A program made the position numbers and the translations under genes. A DNA stretch of 64,000 bases from Stenogyne calaminthoides. Its lineage: Eukaryota > Streptophyta > Magnoliopsida > Lamiales > Lamiaceae. Every line of letters begins with the position of its first letter. Positions within the stretch are counted from its first letter, which is position 1. The notes beneath the pieces are model-generated. The model ran no database searches, was not told the origin of the DNA, and saw only the letters and a program-made list of their open reading frames with translations. Positions 60,028-64,000 of the stretch are shown here, piece after piece. The DNA is taken from positions 29,286,870 through 29,350,869 of the forward strand of contig JBBCBC010000009.1 of assembly GCA_037126765.1 (NCBI GenBank), written 5' to 3'.

Positions 60028-60369
60028 ATGAGTTCCTTATTTCCGGTGAAACTTCCGGTGGGAACCTTTAGCCCTTTTCTAATGAAATCAGCTTCTCAGA
60101 TCAACCCTGTGTGTTCCTTCACACTGCTTTCGTCATCATCTAAGATTTCACATACGATCAATGCTAAGCTTCTTTACCACCATGGAGGTGGATCTGCTAA
60201 GGCAAATGAGAAGGCACTTCTTCTAACCGTATGCACCTTGTGCGCCTATCGAGATGACGGTATTAGCATCAACAGACCCAGTCTGAAACAAAACATAGGT
60301 TTGATATACAAAATAGTGTATCAAACTCAATATTTGCATGAGACACTCATGACCATATGGTCTTTGTGA
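60028..60369 (+). CDS. Antisense ORF inside copia element C (unknown function)
   Basis: 113 codons, opposite in sense to this element's gag-pol. It begins MSSLFPVKLPVGTF and contains SASQIN, LLSSSSKISHT, AKLLYHHGGGSAKANEK, CTLCAYR and DDGISINRPSLKQ. It is the counterpart of 34632-34231 in element B. There is no signal peptide or evident membrane helix, and no family is recognised. The element's own sense strand shows no competing coding frame here, so protein-level selection is possible but unproven. Confidence 0.5.
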   Translation: MSSLFPVKLPVGTFSPFLMKSASQINPVCSFTLLSSSSKISHTINAKLLYHHGGGSAKANEKALLLTVCTLCAYRDDGISINRPSLKQNIGLIYKIVYQTQYLHETLMTIWSL

Positions 60370-61048
60370 CCAAACCTGTGGCACCGTGTCCCATTTAACA
60401 GCTGGAGAGCCCATTTATTTAGGTCTAAGGGCTCCTAGCTTAAAGATCCTTCAAGGCTCGCTCTCGCTTCTCACTCCAAGATTCTAAGAGCAAACTTTCG
60501 GATTCTAGAAGCTCTCTCTGCCCGGTCGGAGAGTCCGAGAACATCGATTCTAAAATCTCTCTCTCTTCCCCCCTAGGGTTGTCTTAGGGCTGATGGTTTA
60601 TGTATCGACCTCCGGGTCTTCTTGTACTTGTAATACCACTTGAAGATAGATGTAGCATTTGTAGCTTGTGATATCACTTGTAACTTGTAAAACTGACCTC
60701 CGGGTCTTTATCAATGAAAAACTCTGTTTATTCCATTGTTGTGTTGTTTTCTTCTGACTTATGCGATCTGTAGCTTTAAACTTGACTTGTTTGTTAACTG
60801 TAGCTTTAATCGACTTATAAAGTGATCTTTCCAATCTGACCAGTTCCCCCTTAATCTGATATATCTTGAACTGATCTGCCCTTTGTCTAAACTTCAGATC
60901 GGCTACCTTTCTGACTTTCTGATTTGCTCCTTTCTGAACTTCAGATTGGCTCCTTGTCTGGTCGTCTGATCAGTTGAGATTCCTAACTCAACTGATTCCA
61001 CTTATCCTTGGTTAGTCTTTTAACCAACCTGAATCGGAGATCAATCCT
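60370..61048. other. 3' side of the antisense unit / post-pol spacer of element C
   Basis: Contains gacctccgggtctt twice (60607 and 60695), the second followed by tatcaatgaaaaactctg, a plausible antisense polyadenylation zone. The inverse arrangement is at 33930-34000 in element B. Then ctgatc-rich repeats lead up to the RNase H end. Confidence 0.6.
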
Positions 61049-61673
61049 TCACCATATCTCGGTGCATTTTCTCCAAGATCCGTAAGCCCTACCTCGTTGA
61101 TAACTCTCTCGAATCTGATCTCGGTCGATTAGTGGCTTGGTTAAGATATCAGCTTTCTGCTTGTCAGTATGGATCTTTTCCATCCTGATATTCTTCTTTT
61201 CAACATGATCTCTGATAAAATGGTGTCTGACATCCACATGCTTGCATCTTGTATGTAGAACAGGATTCTGAGTGATTGCAATAAAGACTATTATCGCACG
61301 AGAATATAGGTACGTTCTAGCTACGATGTTGTAATCCTCACCGGCCGACTTAGCCAGAGCGGGTTGGGAACAATGAACACTTCCTCGCCCATATATATTC
61401 TCGCTTCAAAGAGTAGATGTCGCGAATCGATGTCTGCTTCTTCGAAAACCAAGAGATCAGTTTATTTCCCGGAAACTGACATGAACCTGAGGTTGACTTC
61501 CTGTCGATTCTGCAACCTCCGTAATCTGAATCAGAATACCCACTAAGCTCTAGATTGTCATCTGATGGGTAAAATAAACCAAGGTTTACATTCCCCTTCA
61601 GATATTTGAGAATCCGCTTAGTCGCTTTCTAGGTGGCTTTGCATTAGATTTGCTTTGAAATCAAGGCATACAC
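61049..61673 (-). pseudogene. pol: Element C RNase H region, frameshifted
   Basis: The - strand reads MDVRHHFIRDHVEKKNI with KADILTKPL (61237-61130), the end of copia RNase H. Further right are short broken pieces matching the SGYSDSDYGGC-type region (about 61530-61480). Several indels. Confidence 0.8.
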
Positions 61674-62603
61674 CTACCGCAAAAAGTAATGTCCGGTCTG
61701 GCTGGGCAATCGGTATAGTAGAGATCCAATTAGAGCTCTATACTCCTTCGATTCGTTTTTCCGACCAACTTCGCCCGGATCCATCTTGAATCCGGTCATC
61801 ATTGGAATTCGCTTCCTTTGCGTTGTTGAACCCGAACTTTGCCAAGAGATTCCCCCCCATGTTACTGGCGAGATGAATATTCTTTCTGTACTCTGCTTGA
61901 CTTGTAATCCCATAAAGTAATTCATCTGACCCATCATGGACATCTCGAATTTCCCTTGCATCAACTTGCTGAACTTCTCACATAGCTTCTTGTTGGGAGA
62001 TCCGAAGATGATGTCGTCCACGTAAATCTGAACCATCAGAATATCTTCTCCATCTTCTATTCTGAATAAGGTTATGTCCAATGTTCCTTTAGTGAACCCA
62101 TTGTCTGTCAAGAACTGAGAGAGTGTATCATACCAAGCTCGAGGAGCTTGTTTCAGGCCGTAAAGAGCTTTCCTTAAATGGTACACTTGGTTGCCTTTTT
62201 CAAAGCCTGGAGGTTGTTCGACATAAACTTCCTCTGCTAGTACCCCATTTAAGAATGCACTTTTTACATCCATCTGATACACAGTGAACCCTCTATGGGA
62301 AGAATAGGCCAGAAACAGCCGAATGGCTTCTAGGCGAGCGACTGGTGCAAATGTCTCATCATAATCAATTCCTTCTGATTGTGAATACCCCTTAGCAACA
62401 AGTCTTGCCTTATTCCTGGTTATGACATTTTTCTCATCTCTCTTGTTCTTGAATACCCACTTTGTGCCAATTACGTCTTGATGAGTTGGTCTGTCCACCA
62501 ATTCCCAAACTTGATTTCTCTCAAACTGTTCCAGCTCCTCCTGCATGGCTAGAATCCAGCTTGCGTCTTGTAGAGCTTCATCTACTATAGTTGGTTCCTT
62601 CAT
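61674..62603 (-). CDS. pol: Element C reverse transcriptase
   Basis: A 309-codon open frame covering most of the copia RT: DASWILAMQEELEQFERNQV, GTKWVFKNKRDEKNV, ARLVAKGYSQSEGIDYDETF, MDVKSAFLNGVLAEEV, LYGLKQAPRAWYDTL and the catalytic IYVDDIIFGSPN. It makes cDNA from element RNA. The C-terminal 60 residues drift after a frameshift near 61880 (FISPVTWGGIS in place of a continued RT frame). Much better preserved than the copy in element B. Confidence 0.92.
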   Translation of the reverse strand: MKEPTIVDEALQDASWILAMQEELEQFERNQVWELVDRPTHQDVIGTKWVFKNKRDEKNVITRNKARLVAKGYSQSEGIDYDETFAPVARLEAIRLFLAYSSHRGFTVYQMDVKSAFLNGVLAEEVYVEQPPGFEKGNQVYHLRKALYGLKQAPRAWYDTLSQFLTDNGFTKGTLDITLFRIEDGEDILMVQIYVDDIIFGSPNKKLCEKFSKLMQGKFEMSMMGQMNYFMGLQVKQSTERIFISPVTWGGISWQSSGSTTQRKRIPMMTGFKMDPGEVGRKNESKEYRALIGSLLYRLPSQTGHYFLR

Positions 62604-63955
62604 AGACAGATAACAACAGTATATGGCACTTTCACCAATCTGATGTCTAGTTTTGACTCTATCAGATGGGTCTTCGATAATCAGATTAGTTAGATGACCG
62701 GTAATCCAGTCCTTCGCGCTCGATGTGCGTCATTTGGAGGACATCATCCATATCTGATAGTTCATTACTAGTGATTGGGAGTGGTGCAGAATTATGATCC
62801 ACTTGATAAGAACATGTCTCAGCTGATGTTGGACTCATCATGTGCTGAAGTCTGTTCATAGGAACTTCCCCCGAACCGATGGTTCGGGTTGATCTTTATC
62901 TCACCAGAATGCCTTCTTCAATCGATTGTGCGTACCTTTAGTCTCGATTGACTGTTGAATCGATAAGATCAAGTTCGGGATGTGCACCGCTACGTGTTCG
63001 TGTTCTTTATCCTTGATGCTTAGCCGATTCATTTTTTCGCGTGATGTAATCTGCTTGATCCGGCACGGCTTGTTCTCGAGGCGCACTTTCTCTTGTTCGG
63101 AGGATGTCTCATCAAAGACCACATGGGGTGTTTCTTCCACAACTAGAGTTCGTTTATTGTAAACTCGAAAGCCTTGCTTGATGAGGAATATCCTAAGAAT
63201 ATGCCCTCATCGACTTGGCCTCAAAAGTCTTCAACCCGACTTTTCCCATTGTTGTGAATGAAACACTTGCACCCAAAAACATGGAAGTATGAAAACACGA
63301 GGTTTTTTCGTCTTTCCACAGTTCATAAGGTGTTTTGAAGTGAGTATTAGTCGAGAACATCTGCTCGAAGTATGGCATCTTTGGTTTATTATTCCTTAAA
63401 AAAACGGCTTGGTGTGGCATGTTCAAATAACATAGTCGCGAGCAACTTCCTTGAGAGTTATGTTTCTCCGTTCGCTACTCCATTTTGTTGTGGCGTCCTT
63501 GCGGTGACGACGTTTCATGTCAGATACCAAACTCAATCAAAAATCAAGAATAAAGGAATTCAGAACTCAGTACCTTTATCCGATCCGATCTTTACTATCT
63601 TTGACACCCTTCTCATTTTGTAGCTTTTTGAGCGGTTCGTATCTTAGTCGTTGTCTCGTTCTTCTTGTATAAGAATACAACCCAAGTAAACTTGGAATAA
63701 TCATCCACGATTACAAGAGTATATTTAAGTCCATCGAGACCGACCGGTGTAATCGGGTCCGAATAGATCCATATGGAGCAGTTGCAATACTCTACTGGAT
63801 GCTGGTCCAGGTATTCCCTTGAATGAGGCTCTAACTTGTTTTCCTTCCCGACATCGCGGCACATGTCCGATCTTTGGAGAATATCTCATTCGAAAGTCCT
63901 CAACCAAAGACATCCTAGCGATCTTGTTAAGAGTCTTGAAGTTCGGATGACTCAA
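62604..63955 (-). pseudogene. pol: Element C integrase, GAG-pre-integrase and linker, frameshifted
   Basis: - strand pieces: 63955-63725 (MSHPNFKTLNKIARMSLVED, pre-integrase), 63864-63613 (TLVIVDDYSKFTWVVFLYKK, first catalytic D), 63600-63430 (broken; NGVANG-like and LKEVARD-like remnants of the E motif), 63426-63193 (TPYELWKDEK), 63140-62901 (PHVVFDETSSEQEKV, linker). 62604-62900 is scrambled linker. The element runs off the window on the right. Confidence 0.85.
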
Positions 63956-64000
63956 TCTTTTGTGCCAAAGCCAATCGCTACTTTTAGAACTCTTAACAAT

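Overview
This is a eudicot plant nuclear window. It has two ordinary intron-rich housekeeping-type genes at the left end, followed by about 50 kb of AT-rich, transposon-dominated DNA. There are no bacterial-type operons, no CRISPR arrays, and I recognised no tRNA or rRNA genes.

1-12 kb (genic). A MEI2-like RNA-binding protein gene (+ strand, 14 coding exons, 982 aa by my splice model) converges on an otubain-type deubiquitinase gene (- strand, 8 coding exons, 299 aa). Both models stay in frame through every junction and end in a natural stop. Each has one apparent GC-AG intron. Several small inverted-repeat elements (MITEs) sit in their introns.

12-23 kb. MITEs, direct repeats, a Helitron-type 5' terminus followed by a tandem array, a solo LTR (16508-17889, perfect 5-bp target-site duplication) inside a reading frame of unknown function, and two decayed B3-domain (REM-like) genes in tandem.

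23-49 kb (nested complex). A dead rolling-circle transposon (Helitron) runs on the - strand from a TC-type 5' end at 49197 to about 23388. It holds a MITE (23457-23881), a solo LTR (23944-25272, TSD gtaca) and a 16.4-kb composite Ty1/copia insertion (26009-42440, TSD atttt). Removing each insertion in silico rejoins the helicase reading frame. The composite has three LTRs: two of one subfamily flanking gag-pol, and a third of a related subfamily 9 bp further on. Upstream of the Helitron Rep domain is an AT-rich tandem array carrying seven copies of a small exon-like cassette with splice donors.

49-64 kb. AT-rich spacer, a decayed RPA70-like single-strand-DNA-binding gene, then a second copia element in reverse orientation (3' LTR 53311-55173) running off the window end inside the protease/integrase region.

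The most interesting point is that both copia elements carry two extra modules between RNase H and the 3' LTR. One is a sense 'third ORF'. The other is an antisense reading frame of about 110-130 codons with its own TATA box 65-80 bp upstream. The antisense protein is about two-thirds identical between the two copies over about 90 residues by hand alignment. Many frameshifts here coincide with homopolymers or with a CAG/CTG-to-CG substitution pattern between repeat copies, so part of the 'decay' may be sequencing or consensus error in methylated repeats.
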